From Microbotryum silenes-acaulis (lineage: Eukaryota > Basidiomycota > Microbotryomycetes > Microbotryales > Microbotryaceae), in NCBI GenBank assembly GCA_003665825.1, contig QPFY01000020.1, positions 310,001 to 374,000 of the forward strand: a DNA stretch of 64,000 nt, read 5' to 3'. The notes beneath the pieces were generated by a model. That model saw only the letters and a program-made list of their open reading frames with translations. It did no database searches and had not been told where the DNA came from. Of this stretch, positions 43,567 through 58,716 are shown piece after piece. The translations under genes were made by a program, and so were the position numbers. Position 1 is the stretch's first letter; each line of letters opens with the position of its first letter.

Positions 43567-46500
43567 CTAATCCACGACCATACCCGATTCCTCCTCTTCC
43601 TCAACCGGAGCCTCCACCTCGCGCGCCACGATCGTCGCGAACAAGTCCTCCAAAAAAGTTTCTCTCTCCTCCACGAGCGCAGGTTGACATTCGAACGTCC
43701 CGTTCTGCAAAGCATGCATGACGCGTTGTCGATTCAGTCTTATTACATCGACGCGTTTCTCCGGTGTACGTTGGAGGAGGCCTTGAAGGATTTCGATCAG
43801 GGGCATGGAGAGGTGCGCTAGTTCGACGCCGGAGAGATCGTTCGAACGGAGTCGGTGCCATTCGGGTCCGTTATCCGGGAGCGCAACGTTCGCGGCGGCT
43901 TCTAACACGACGAGGCCGAGACTAGAGGGAGTAGAGACGTCAATCGTCAACTTTTGGATCCGAGAAATGCACGCCGTCGGCACCGACTCCGACTTACCTG
44001 AACATATCGGCCGCTTTGCCGTAGCGACCTGCAAGGATTTCAGGAGCGATATACTCGCGATCGCCTTCCCGTTCGAGGTCCTCCGGCGCATCACCGTTAC
44101 TCTTGGCCCTGACCCTCCGTTCACCCTGATCGAGAGCCCAGGAATACTCCGGAAATCCAGCCGAAGCTGTCGATCCACTGACCTCCCTCAACGCGGCACC
44201 CTTGAAGACACTGGCTGGATCGGTCCTCGGCCATCGAGTCGCGAGACCAAAATCGCCGATTTTGAGGTGGCCCAGGTCGGTGATGAATACGTTAGCGGGC
44301 TTGATGTCGAGATGGATGATGTGTCGCGAATGCAAGTGTCCGATCCCAGCCGCGATCTCGGCCATGATTTTCCAAACGCGCGCTTCCTCGAGGTGTTCGT
44401 GGTCGTGGCCGTAGGTATCCAGGAAGACCTCGAGGTTGCCGCTCGGGCATACTTCGGTCTGGATGAAGAGACGACCACTCTGCTCCCATGCGTCGACGAG
44501 CGAGATCAGTCGAGGTGACCGCTGCGCCTCGTTCGACAGCGAGCGCAAAATGTCGACTTCTTCCAACCGCCGGATACTGGGGGTTAGAGACATCGACGGG
44601 TCAGTAACGAGAGTGTGGCGTACTTCGTCTCCGTAACGTGGGAAATACTTACCGATCTCGGGGTCCTCCAAAGGGCTGCTTCGTCCGTTTGACGGCGTAG
44701 ACCCCATCCTGCCGACTTCGGTCCACTACCTCGTAAGCATCGCTGAATGCGCCGGTCCCAAGCGCACGGGTGACGACAAAGTTCGTCTCAAAGTGATTCG
44801 ATTCTTGGTCGTCTCGCGCATCGAGCGAGTCCGTCGCTGAAGATGAGTGGCGCAACTTGCCGTGGGATCTACCAAAGGTGACGGGGCGAGTGTGCGTCTT
44901 GTCGAAGCGGTGTCGTTCGAGTTCGGACAATGGGAACGACTGTCGACCCTGCGCCGCCGCGATCGAATGCGTCGGGGGCGAACGCTTCATGGCTGAGACG
45001 GGTTGGCCCAAGTTGGGCTGCTCGACGAATCGGTTCGATCCGCTGGGAGTGTCGAGTAGCTGAGCTTTGGCTGTGGGTGCGCGGGTAACGTGGTCAGCAA
45101 AATGGCTTCAGGAGGATAGGCGCGATTCAGAGACTCACCATCCCACCACTGCGCTCCAGCACTTCGAGTCGGTGTCATCGGTTCCAAGTTGGGCGAGACA
45201 ATCGTAGGCGTTCGCGATGATCTCGCGCTCGAGTAGTTGAGGTTCGCGATCTCGCGCTTGGTGTTGAGCGGGCCGAGTTGACCACTGCTGCGTCGACGGA
45301 AGATGGCCGGCATCGCCAAAAGGCTGCGAGATGCGCTACCGAGCTTGGAAGATGACCGAGCGTTAGCCATGGCGGCGAGAGCGGTGGGACTGGCATCGTT
45401 GCCGCCCGCGCCGCCGTCGCTGTCGAGCGAGCTTTGCGAACGCGGGCTCGTCGATCGACTGCGCGTATCCTGGCTCAGACCTCCGGGACGCCAAGGCGAG
45501 AGCGAGTCGGTCGATTCGGTCGGCCCGACCAGCGGAGATGATGCCGAGGGTGGACTAGAAGAGTCGACAAGGTCGACGAGAAAGCCTGGCGGGGTGGCGT
45601 GAGCAGGCAGAGGGGAGGCGAGGTCACTGACGTTGAGTGCGTGGGACAGGCCAACCGATCGCTTCATCGGGGTGTCGGGCATCGAGAGTCGACTCGGGAT
45701 CGCGTTCGGAGCCGCAACAGCTGCGACGGGGACGCCGAACGCGGAAAGACCGGTCGATGAGAAGGATTCGACGACGGGCGCAGCACTCGGAGGCGACGCG
45801 TTCTCGCCGGTTGCCGCCGCATGAAAGTCGAGCATCGGCGGTCCACCGAGACTGTTGCCGCGTGGCCGGCTGTGCTTCTTGCTCACAAGCCCCGTCGACA
45901 TGAACGCGGCTTGCGATGGACGGGCATTCTTGTAGTTCTGGGGTGTGAAGAACGAGGTGTCGAGCGAGCTGAGCTTGGCGGGGTGAATACCACCGGTGCT
46001 GCTGTCGAGGGAACGGGTCGAAGTCGAGGCTCGCGGGCCTTCTAAATGCGCAATCACGACGTGATCCGGGCCCTCGGCGTGGCTGCTCAATGCCGTCGAC
46101 AGCGACGACGACGCCGATGTGGTGCCATCGGTCAGAGGAGGGGGTGGGGATCGAGTCCCGTCCCAGCACAAGGACATCGAATCGAGATCTTCGTCCGTCA
46201 TATGGCCCGTCTCTTCGTCGCAAGCGTCCCAGTGCAGCGAGTCGTGGGCGACGATAGGGGACTCGGCGCTGAGGTTACTCGTGCCGGCGCTAGCCAAGAA
46301 GCCCGGACCGACCAAGAGCGCACCGTTGGCATTGCGCTTGCGACCACCAACAGGTCCGTCATGTGAAGTAAGGAAATCGCTCGCCGAAGCAGGTGCGAAG
46401 GGCGACTGGGATGATGTCGGGTGGGTTGCGGGGAAATGAAGCGAGTCCATGGACGCCATCGAGCTCAGGGGGAAGGGGATGCCCGGTTGATTCCGCGGTT

Positions 46501-48349
46501 GCAGGCGACCCGACAGCGAAGAAGACGTCTTGACCTTGGGCAGGGACGACGCCTCGGCCGAAGAGTGACCCGTCACCGAAAAGTCGGGCATGGACCACCC
46601 CCGCTGAGCGTCACGCAGTGGCGATCCACTCAGCAATGTGTGCAGCGGCGTCGTGACAGATTTTGAGCGATGGTTCATCGAGTGCGGGTCCGAGAGGGCT
46701 CGTCCGCCAAACAAGAGCACGGCATCTTTCTCCTGCTTCCGCACAGATTCTTCCATCTCGACGTCCATGTTGCAGCTGCCGCTCGAACTGCTGCTCGCAA
46801 AGCGAACGGGGGCTGGACCACCTTCCATAAGCGTGTCGAGAGCGGTGGTGAAGGAAGACGCCCGACTGCGACCCACGACCGGCTTCGGTGCCTCCTCGGA
46901 GCGGGTACGCGGTGTGGTGCTCGACGACGCGAATGCAGCGGTTGAGGAGAGTTCGCCACTGGTGGGGCTCGGATGTGAGCGGGACGAGGGTATCCCGTCC
47001 AGGCTGAAGGACGGTACCGTCGCTCGAGAGAACGACTTGGTCCGTGTTGCTCGCCGGGGCTGTGTTGGTGGCGGACTCTTGGAAGAGACGTATCCATGGT
47101 TTCCAAATAACTCGAGATCGGGCTGCCGAGGAGGCGACATCTCGAGGCGATCGACGGACAGCCGCTTGTAGGGTGGCGGTGAGGCTAGGAAGTCAAAGTC
47201 GTCGCCGTCTTTGGACGACGAACGTGTGGCACCCCGCTGCGGGTTGAAGTTGATGTTTCGCGACGTCGACGGGACCAACGTTTGCATGAACGTACCGCGA
47301 GGCACCGCCGACGAGTTCGACTCCTGTTTCGGTGATTTGAGCGGCGAAGCGTGGAAGGCGAGCGACCGAGAGGGGCGCACGGTATGGGCATGCACGAGCG
47401 AAGGTGCGCGGATCTGACCATCCCGACGTCGAGCTGGCACGGGAGAGTAAGGTTCCCGATCCTCTTCCTCCATTTCTGCGCTTTTCCGTCGGCGCGTCTC
47501 GGTCAAGGCCGAGAAAGGTTGACCCAAGCCGCTCGCTGCTGCTGCCGTACCCGAGCCCGAGGCGTCCCGCCGCGATGGCGTCCAGGACGACTTGATCGCA
47601 AGCCGCAAAGCTTGCTCAGAGTCCACATCAGACTCGGCCGATCTCGATGCGTTCTCGGCGAGCTTGCGACTGGTCGTTCGGCGAGTGGGCATGCGCGGCG
47701 CCGAGGACGAAACTCGAGGGTCGGATTCGATCGCGCCGAGCTCCTGGTTCATGTCGGAAAAGTGGAAGCCTTTGGGGGGGGCGGTTGTGGCACGCGGAAC
47801 CTTGGGGGAGAAGGCGTTCGTAATGGTCGAGGTCAGGCGTCGCATCGCGGCGACTTTTTCCCGTGGGCTCGAGGCGATGTTGTCATCGGCGACGGTGGCG
47901 GCGGTGGCGGCGGTGGCGGGGCGCGACTGGTCTCCGCCAGCACCGCCGAGGTCGAGCCGAGCGATCGCCGAGTCGTAAGCATCGTCGGTCTGCAGCTTAT
48001 AGTCGTTGACGAGACGTGGAGATGATGCAGCGGAGCGTCCTCGTCCTCTCTCGCGACCGCGACCGATGGGGCTGAAGGTCACGAGCGGGTTGGCGTGCTG
48101 AGGGTTCTGGGTCGAATCACGTGTCGGCTGCGGCGCGGGGTCGTATGATTCGGAACACAGTTTGGCAAAGTCTTGTGACCCGACGCCAACGGTCTGACGA
48201 ACGGGGGACGATGAACGAGGTGCGACGTTGACGCCAAATGGTGATCGTTGCAGTGGTCGCCTTGGTCGCAACAAGTGCTGGTGCGGCGAGGCTTGGGGTG
48301 ACATCGCGTCGGCCATCGTGGGCTGAGCGAGGGATGGTGGCGCAATCAC
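43567..48349 (-). CDS. WEE1: Wee1/Swe1-type mitosis-inhibitor protein kinase
   Basis: The kinase phosphorylates the inhibitory tyrosine of Cdk1 and delays mitosis. Four exons (48349-45139, 45070-44653, 44576-43998, 43921-43567) join to 1520 residues. The first 1100 residues are low-complexity, Ser/Pro/Arg-rich and presumably disordered, with many SP/TP sites. The C-terminal kinase domain has the glycine loop LGTGAFSDAYEV, the family-specific YAVKRTKQPFGGPRDR, EVDILRSL, the catalytic loop IIHLDIKPANVF, IGDFGLAT, the Wee1 signature EGDREYIAPEIL and FSLGLVVLEAAANVALPDNG. The start is the first ATG of the long frame (MIAPPSLAQP); the internal MADAMSP is an alternative. The 1.1-kb-codon exon is free of stops, which attests to sequence quality here. 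Confidence 0.94.
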
Positions 48350-48974
48350 GTTGCTGGGCCCTTCCGCTATTTATTCGGTACGCTACGAGGAGAGAGTGGG
48401 AGAGTAATAGTCAAAGACTGTCAGCGCATGTTGGACGATCCCAAGGCTCGTCCATGAGACGCCAGGCGATGACGACGGAGGGTCGTATGACTCACGTTCG
48501 CGTCTGTTGTTTTTGGGGCGAGGCGAGTGGCGGCGCGCGCCTGGAGAAGGTCGCAAGCACGCGCGTCGTCGTCGCACCGGGCAGCGTTGAGTGAAGAGCT
48601 GAGGCGCACCAACGTTCGAGCGGAAGGTACGCGCTTCTCGGAGTCGTTCCACGCGTGTGGTCACGCAAGATGGGGTGGGCCGTGTACGGTCGTAGTGTTG
48701 GGGTGTTGTTGGGGTTGGTACAGGTGCGGTGAGAGGATGTCGACGACCTTGGGGACGAGAGCGCGCAAGAGCGCGCCGCAGTCTAGAACATGCGCAATTA
48801 GGGATTACAAAATTCCTCTGGTGCGGCGCCCATTACAAAAGCGGGTCAATCCGGGTCAATCTCAGCGGCTCAGCGGAACGGCGCAAGAGCGCAAGAGCGC
48901 AAGTCATAAGCAGGCGCGTGACTTGCGAGTCCACCAGCGAACGCCACCATCACCATCACCAATCAAGGCCAGCC
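48350..48974. promoter_or_regulatory. shared divergent promoter, WEE1 / ESA1
   Basis: The 625 bases between the two start codons should contain both promoters. The region includes a small tandem repeat GCGCAAGA x3 near 48880-48902 and two GGGTCAATC words near 48842. Open frames here show no domains. Confidence 0.5.
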
Positions 48975-50934
<1,960 letters not shown>

Positions 50935-51059
50935 AAAGGTTTTACGTGTCATTGCCAGCTCTCTTGGTCTATCCACTTGTTCGTGCTATATGTTGTAATC
51001 GTCGCATGTTGTTACACATATTCGACCTATTACCTCCACGTTTCCCGGAGTGGGATGAG

Positions 51060-54000
51060 CTAGCCTTGAGCATCCGCTTCCTGTCCCGTCGCGTTGGACT
51101 TGTGTTTGGGTTTGAAACTCCAATCAGAAGGTGCGGGCCCCAAGAACATCTGTCACGAAAACGCAAGGATCAGCTGATGGACCACGATCAGCATGAGAAG
51201 AGCCAGAGACTCACCTCGGTGATCTTGACCCAATCGCTCGATTGCTCACTCGCCAACAAGGTCTACGAGATGAAAAGCGATGTCAGCAAAGCAAGAGCAA
51301 CAAACAAACACGCTCTACAAAAGAAGGTTGTCCACGTACCTCAAGTTCGTTTCTCCCCTTGTAAGGCAACGGTCGTTCGTTGAGTTTGGCAGGCAATTTC
51401 TCGAGCAGGCCCACGGGGACGTATCGGTGGGTGAAACTGAGACTTTCGCAGACGAAGCGGCGGACATGGTTGACGCCGATTTGATCCGAACCCTTGAGGC
51501 GAGGACAGAGGATCAACGATGATTCGTCAAGCATGGAAATGTGTTCGCGCAAGCCAAACTCACGAAGTGCTCCAGTCCGAAATCGGTCAATTTGCCGATC
51601 ATCTCGAGTCGCTCGGTGGCGCTAATATCCCAATCGCGACGCTCCTTGATCTGCCGGACCAGAGACCGCAATGCAGGAATAGTACCGTTGCTTCCGGAAG
51701 AGACCTCCTCGTAGAGCCAGAAAACACCCTCAACTCACCTCCGTAAAGATCCAAGGTTTGATCAGTGCCCCACGCGCGATCGCGACACCGTCTGCCTTGG
51801 TCGCCTCGAGGTTCTCATGATAGGTTCGCCAATCGTATGCATCACCATTGCCAAAGAAGGGGATCGGCTCGAGGTTGTCCTCCTTCGCGGTGTCGCGTAG
51901 CACTTTGACGCATTCTCCGATGTAGTCGCTGTCATAAGGAGGTGTAGAGAGAACCATAAATGAGCTATAATAGAGCAGAAATATCCGATCCAACCGGGAC
52001 TCACTAGTCCGCCAATTTCGAGTAGCGCTGCGCCCTCGATCGACCATGCATCGTAATAGCACTGACGCCCCATTCCTTCTGCAACCGAGGCATCAACTTG
52101 TGCGCCGTAGGGGAATTCGCCGCCACACCCGTCCTAATCTTGAGCGATACGGGGATCTCCCCGAGCACACGATTCATCCCGACGAGACATTTACCCAGTT
52201 TGTTCGTGTGCGCGAGCAAGGCCGAACCGGCTCCTTTGTTAAAAACGAGATCGATGGGACATCCACAGTTCACATCTGAAAATCGGCAAAAAGAATCCCA
52301 TTAGCCATCTCTCCAACAAGCAGGCATGGAATGAGGAAGGTCTTGGGACTTGCCTATGAAGTCGACGTCGCAATGCTGCACGATCGCCTCGGCCGCCATG
52401 GTCATGGTTTGTGGACGTGAGCCGCAGATTTGCACACCAAACTCCTTTTCGCTCGGGTGCCTACGAAGATGCCGAATCAAGTTCGTAAGTGGGGCCAAAT
52501 CACAGCAGACTATAAGATCCAGCTTACCTCCTGAGAAGGCTAAACTCGCTCGAGTTGCCCGACAGCAACTCCTGAGTAAGTGCCATCTCACCCACGGTGA
52601 TGTCGCACCCGTACGAAACGGCCAAACGACGGAACGGCAGCGCACCGACGGTGGTGAGTGCGGGCATGTAAAGCTTCCCTTGCCAGTTCAGCTTCTTTTT
52701 CTCGAGCGGACGAGTCTGTGCCATATCCGGGACGAAAGTTCGCCAAGCCGGTTCAGGCTCAGGTTCTTGATCGTAGTCATCGACGGCAACAAAGACTTCG
52801 GCGTTTCCATGGCGTTGACGTTTTGAACCTCGACCTTTCTTCGAGTTCTGACCTCCAAAGTCGCGCGAATCCAATTCTTCTCCGATCGAAGTCAGGTACG
52901 CGACCGAGAGAGGGAAACGCTCCTGTGGTCCGGATCTCATCAGCGACTCGATCGGGCAGTGCACACCGGGTAAATCGAGATGATCGACTGACCTTCTTGG
53001 TTGCGCCTTGGCCGCTACGGATGAGTTTGATCGTTGGCATGTCGATTAGGTTGTATTCGCCCTTGTCGCTAGCTTTTGGCCCGAGTTGTTCGGCAGTGAG
53101 ACGGATCTTGTCCATGTCCTGAACGAGTTCCCATTCGGACCCTTGGAACCCAGCCCCAGGTTCGACTTGACGAATGTGTGCTGATCCGAACCGACACTTG
53201 AAGCCATCGGTACACTTGCCCAAGGAGTCAAAGGAGGGGCAGCGACGAACGGAGTCCGCCGGGGACAAATCTTCGGTCGAGGTCGGTAAGGCGGAGCGAA
53301 TGTCGGCGATACGCTGGGCCATGTAGGCCGAGATGTCATGCGACCAACGGCACTGACCTGCAGCAAAAATGAGGTGAGTACTTTCGCAATCCTTTGAAGA
53401 GTTACGGAGTGTACGTACCTTCAGGTTTTCGGCATGGGGATCCCTGTGCGACGTTATTGCACAAGCGTATGCCCCCTGTCCCCGCAGAATGGTTGAAGAC
53501 GCGGCCCTAAAAAAGAAGACAAACAAAGACGAGTTGAAAATATGATCGAGGGACTCAAAGTGGTGATCTCCCACAGGAAGACTCACCTTGTTCTGGCCCG
53601 ACTGCCGCTTCGCCCCCGAGTCCCCATCTCGTCCCTCTGCTTCGGCTGGAGGTGCGTGTTGCCTGGCCAGGGCGAGCTTTTTCTTCTCCGCTCCCGACAG
53701 TCGAGCTTTCTTATGGTCAGGCGCGGTTTCGTCCTGTCCCTTGCCGTTCTCTGAGGCAACAACAGCAGCCTGGTCCGAGGAGGTGGAGGTCGAGGGGTGA
53801 GAGCGATCTTGCTGCCCTACCCTGGCTGTCCCAGCTTCTGCGGCATCGTCATCGTTGGGTTTACGATCACCTTGACCGTTCTTGATCTTGTCCCAAAGCA
53901 CGTATCTGAGCCGGAAGTGAGGTATGAAGACGGGTAAGCTTTCCGAGCACGAGCGCTGTGGGGCACTCTCCCGACAGACGACGAGCTTACTCGGATTTGA

Positions 54001-54091
54001 TGGGTGTTACACCAGCTTTTTCCGTCCAGTAAGGAGGCTCCTGCTTGGCTTCTGATACCTCTGATCGATTGGGCTCGGCCTGAGTCGACAT
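51060..54091 (-). CDS. DUS3: tRNA-dihydrouridine(47) synthase Dus3
   Basis: The flavoenzyme reduces uridine 47 in the variable loop of tRNAs. The start is ATG 54091 ([20 protein letters not shown]), joined by a clear intron to [13 protein letters not shown] at 53901. A charged region, then CCCH zinc fingers ([34 protein letters not shown]), precede the TIM-barrel: [46 protein letters not shown], the catalytic [36 protein letters not shown] and [10 protein letters not shown]. The C-terminal family tail reads [32 protein letters not shown] and [21 protein letters not shown], ending at 51060-51062. The gene has about nine introns and no breaks were found. Exact inner exon edges were not all fixed. 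Confidence 0.93.
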
Positions 54092-54727
54092 GCTGTGCTG
54101 GAGCGGCAGCTGATAGTAGACTGGCGGTGAATTTCCTGCGAGACACGAGTGCTCTGCGAAAGTGTCGGCCGGCGATACTTCTGGCGGTCCCGATCAGGGC
54201 TTCAGCACGGGAGGAATTATTTTGCCGTCGCCGACGTCGACTCGGACTGCAGCTGCCCAAATTATTGATAGCGCCGGTTGAGTCTTCCACAGAGGATACA
54301 GAGTCAAAATTGGTTTTCTGACTTGCTCCCACTTTTTTCTACACGTTTCTCGGATAGCCGTCAGCAGAACCGGGCAGTGGCACGCCGCCGCCGCCGCCGC
54401 CGCCGCCGCCTCTGCGATCGACCTGCTTCGGACTGCTTCGGACTCTGAAATCATAAAGCACCTTCCTCGCGTGGGACCTTGCTCCTCTTCGCCTTTTGGC
54501 CCCGCTCCGCTCAAGTCAGCACACCCAACGCACCCACGCCTCCAAGTAGCACCTACCCCTCAAGCTTATCGCTGCTGTCTCTTTCGACTCGACCGTATAC
54601 CAATCAGCCCTCTTGCTTTACCACTCGGCTCAACCTGGTCGCGAACTGGTGATCGCCCTTCCCAAGACATTTCCTTGCGAACGTCCCTCCCGTCTCTCCT
54701 TCCCCTCTTCGGGCGCAAATAGCCGGA
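54092..54727. promoter_or_regulatory. divergent promoter, DUS3 / DsbA-fold isomerase gene, with (GCC)9
   Basis: The 636 bases between outward-facing ATGs include a perfect (GCC)9 run at 54384-54410 and two CTTCGGACTG words directly behind it. The side towards the isomerase gene is C/T-rich. No additional gene is supported. Confidence 0.5.
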
Positions 54728-56689
54728 ATGGCATTGGCGACGTCCCCCACCACCGGATTCACTGTACCCGAAGTCGTGTTCTACTTTGATGTCGTCTGCC
54801 CGTACGTTCCCACTGCTCTGCTCCAGGTCCTCCTTTCCTCATGTTCCACCCGGCCCTGACAAATGCTCCGTACTTGGCTCCGCAACCCCCGGCGCTCCGG
54901 TCACTTGCCCGCTCGTTCCCCATCACCACCACCAGATACGCCTTCATCGCTTCCGAGCGGCTGCCGGACGTGATCAGGTTCACCGGCGCCAATGTCACAT
55001 GGAAGCCGGTCGTACTCGGTGCGCTCTATGGCATGACCCAAGCACCCCAGGGCAAGGACGGATCGGCAACGGATGTCTATGCGCCCGCCAAGCGTGCGCT
55101 CGCCGCCGTCGACTTCCAGCGCGAGTCCAAGCGCTACGGTCTCCCCATCAAGTTCCACCCTGAGCACCCTGTGCGCTCCGTCGACGCCGGACGTTTGCTG
55201 TGTGCATTCCCCAACGAACATCGGGGTACACTCGCTCGCGAGATCTTCCGCGCTTACTTCTTCGACAACGCCAACATTAGTTCGAGGGCGACCCTGCTGC
55301 GCATCGCTCGCAACCTCAAGCTGACCTCGGTCGCGACCCCGACCCATGCCGGTCCCTTTTCCCTCTCGCCCACGCTCTCGTTCCAACTCGACGAGAGCGT
55401 GTTCTCCGACGTCAACCGAGAGGACCAATTGCGTGCCAACACGCAAGAGGCGTTCGAACGTGGCGCGTTCGGCGTCCCTTCGTTCTACATCCCCTCGCGC
55501 GAAAAGCTCTTCTGGGGCCAGGACAGGATGGTTCTGCTCGAAGCCGAGTTGATCTCGATCAAGCTTAACAAGCCCGTCGAGTCGATCCGACAACTTGAAC
55601 GTCTACACCCTCGATGCCTTCGAACGGGGCGCGAGAGCCGTAAGCGTCACCTCAAGTTTTGGTTCGACTTTTCCTCGCCTTGGAGCTACCTCGCCTGGAG
55701 TCAACTCGAGCGTATCCAGCGGGAAAGCGGGCCCGGTCTCACAATCGAGCTCGTACCCTTCTTGTTGGGAGCTTTGTTCAAGGGAATTGGTACCCCGATG
55801 GTCCCGATGGAGTCCATGTCGGAGGCGCGTCGCAAGTACAATATGCAAGAGTGAGTGCGAGAATGATGATCTGCGCCTTGCAATCGAAGCCAACTGACAT
55901 CCTCTCTCCCCTCTGCCACGATACCTCATAGTTTGCAAGACTGGAACCGCTGTGAGTGGCGTGATCAAAAGCAAGCCCATGGATGAACTCCTCACTGATG
56001 CTTCCCCCCCACTCAGACTGGACTGCGGTCAATGCTCAAGAATACCCCCCTATCGAAGGCCCCTCCATGGCCTGGCCCGACGAATTCCCCATCCGCTCCG
56101 TCACAGCCCTTCGAGTCGCCCTCCTCGAGGTAAAATCTTCTTACACGAACCTCATAACCAAAACAAAGTGCTTATACTTTCCATCATCATCCCTTTACAG
56201 CCCAAGACGATCCCCTGCCTCTTCCGCGCCGCCTGGCGCCATAACCGCCGCATCTCCGATGACCAAGTCGTCGTCGAAGTGCTGACCGCCGCCGGTTTCG
56301 ACGGCAAGACCCTCGTTGCCCGATCCCTGGCCGCCAAAGATCAATTACGTCACAACACCGAACAAGCGCAGGCGTTGGGGTTGTGCGGTGCGCCGACTTT
56401 CCAATTCAAGGATCAATTGGTGTTTGGGGGGGATCGGATCAACGTCGTGCAGGATTTGGTGTTGGGATGGTCAGTTGTTTCATTTGATTTGTATGGTTTC
56501 CGAGGAGGTGATAACTGATCCTGAAGGTTTGTGTTCGCAGGTCTCCGGAACGATCAAAGTTGAAGGCCAGTGTCGCCGGATTCGCTCACTTTGATTGTAA
56601 GCTCCCGTCCCCTCCTTGCCGTGGCAAGGTTCGAGCCTTCAAGCTGACCCTCGAAATCTTCGGGTACGTTCTCCACAGACCGACTCTGA
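54728..56689 (+). CDS. tandem DsbA-fold protein: two fused HCCA isomerase / GST-kappa-like domains
   Basis: Seven exons (54728-54801, 54936-55850, 55932-55951, 56017-56129, 56201-56469, 56541-56596, 56679-56689) give 485 residues. Each half begins with the DsbA/2-hydroxychromene-2-carboxylate isomerase signature: VVFYFDVVCPYAFIASERL at the N-terminus and KFWFDFSSPWSYLAWSQLERI near residue 300. Each is followed by VxGALYG/FLLGALFKGIG and ends in FGVPSFYI or LCGAPTFQFKDQLVFGGDR. Family members bind glutathione and isomerise or conjugate aromatic ring-fission products. The first domain has VVCPYAF where the second has the usual SSPWSY, so the two may differ in activity. Two successive domains in one chain give about twice the usual length. 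The last two tiny exons are less certain. Confidence 0.85.
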
Positions 56690-56819
56690 TCCCTTTTTGG
56701 CGTTAGTACACAAAGCCTTCTCGGATGTGTGTAAGGATTCGCTCGTATTTGTTTTAAGTTTTGTTTTGTGAAACGGGCGCGATCATTTTGACATTGCCCA
56801 CTCGACGAACGAGCCCTAA

Positions 56820-58526
56820 TCAATGTATCCTTTTCACCGTCTTATCGAACCCACAACTCCAAATACTCAAACCATCCTCATCCTCCACACACGTTACCCC
56901 TTTGATTACGGAACTACCTTTAACCTTAACCCTCCTCACGTGTGCTTTCTCCGAAAGCTCGAACCCATCCTCCTCCTCATCAGGAACAGCCGCACCATGA
57001 GCCGCGACCTCCTTGATCAACCTACCACCAATCCCAACGATCCTCAAAATCCCATCCTCACTAGTAACGACGAGCGCGTTCCCAGACGGTAACCAAGCGT
57101 GTTTGGGTTGAAAATAATCGGTTTGGATCGCTTGCGTATGCAAAGTCGCGAGTCGGTGCGGGGAATGGAATGGGTATAAGAGTATACGAGCGTTTTCGGT
57201 GGAGGTTTGGAGGGATAGGAGAGGGAGCGTTGGGTGGAGTGTTATTTGGAGACTGGGTACGGGGGAATATCGGGGGCGTTAGTAGGGGTCTTTTCGGGGA
57301 CAGGGTTTGGGGGGGGGGGGGGGGGGAGGGAAAGGAAGAAGCTTGCATGGAAAAAGAACACCAATCATCACCGTTCTCATTCAAGTTGATCCCGTTCGTA
57401 CTCCAGGCCTTGTTTTCGTCCTCTGTTTGCGGTAAGATGACTTCGTGCAAGAGATGATCATCCCTAGCGGTATAAACGAGATGAGTCGCACCGGGTAAAA
57501 AGATCGCCGCTTCGGGATTGGTAACCGTATGAACGACATGTCGTTCTATCAAGCGTACTTCAGGTTCGCAAGCGAACTCGTCGCTCTCCTCCCCTTCCAA
57601 AACGATCTCCTCCGTTTCACCTTGCGTATATTCGAACTCGTAAATTCGAAGGGAGTTATCCCTAGCCCACGTCATGGCCCATTTACCCTGATCGGAATCG
57701 AACAAGGTTCCGACGACGTATTTGGTATGATCCCTCAACACTTGCTTGACTTTTCGAGTGACGAGATCGATGAGGTGGGTCGAACCTTGCATAGTTGAGA
57801 AAAGACCTATTCGGCGGTGTTTGGGGTGTAGGGCGAAGGAGATGATGGGGGATGGGAGGGAGATGGTGTCGAGGAGGGAAGCGTCGAAGCGGTTGAAAAT
57901 CTTGAGCGAGTCCACGGAGGTGGTGTAGATGCTGGGGATCCATTCACTGTTGAAGTTGAGAGATACCACATAAGCATATGATGCGGGCTTCGGAAACGAC
58001 AGAAATGAAAGTGAGCATCGTAGTACCTCTTGAAGCTCAACGTCTCTGAATCCCACCTCCTCCTCGGCCATAACCCATCTTGCACCGTCAAAAAATTCGC
58101 CAGATCCCTAATCGGCGTCGTCAACCTATTCGGGAGCTGTAACTTGGGAATCGATCCAACCAATTGAGCCAGTTCAGCTTTAAAAGGGATCGCTTCGGCT
58201 TGGTTTGCGGTTTGGGCGGCGAGACGATGGAGGTGGTCTTCGATCAGGTCGGTTAGGAGGGGGTCGAGCGTGTAGCGCTTGTCGTTGAGCAGGCGGGGGA
58301 TGGGCACCTCACTTTCGTTGGATAGGTGGGTCAGCGTGTCGCTGTAGCCTGTTGAGGGGGTGGAGATGGAGGTGCGGTCAGGCCGACGAGGGGATGTGGG
58401 GGTTCGAAGATGAGCACGATTGCTGACTGCTGACTGACCTTGCTTCTGTAGCCACTGTGCAACAAGACGATGGGTGAGATCCTGAGTGGAGCCATACGCT
58501 CTCGTGTTGGAAGGATCGCGTGCCAT
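56820..58526 (-). CDS. LisH-like / WD40-repeat protein
   Basis: The start is ATG 58526 (MARDPSNTRAYGSTQDLTHRLVAQWLQKQ), with an intron before GYSDTLTHLSNESEV; the N-terminus resembles a LisH dimerisation helix. From SEWIPSIYTTSVDSLKIFNRFD onward the chain reads as WD40-type blades: ISFALHPKHRRIGLFSTMQGSTHLIDL, YVVGTLFDSDQGKWAMTWARDNSLRIYEF, AIFLPGATHLVYTARDD, LLSIQTSTENARILLY, HAWLPSGNALVVTSEDGILRIVG and LSIWSCGFDKTVKRIH at the end. The third intron contains a run of about 18 G/C and a perfect TACTAAC branch point, so its donor is uncertain. I do not recognise a specific orthologue. The protein may be a fungal-specific scaffold. Confidence 0.75.
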
Positions 58527-58716
58527 CCTGAGCGCCGAACGAAGTGAACACACAAAGAAGTAAGGGCTGACGGGAGCCGGGACGCTCGACTCGGACGAGC
58601 GATGACGAAAGAGGACGAGAGCGACAAGCGGAAGCGCGCTCGTTTCGCGACGGGAAACAACTCTCTCCTTTCTTCCTTGACCCTCATCCAACCCACAGCC
58701 ACGCACATCCCCAATC

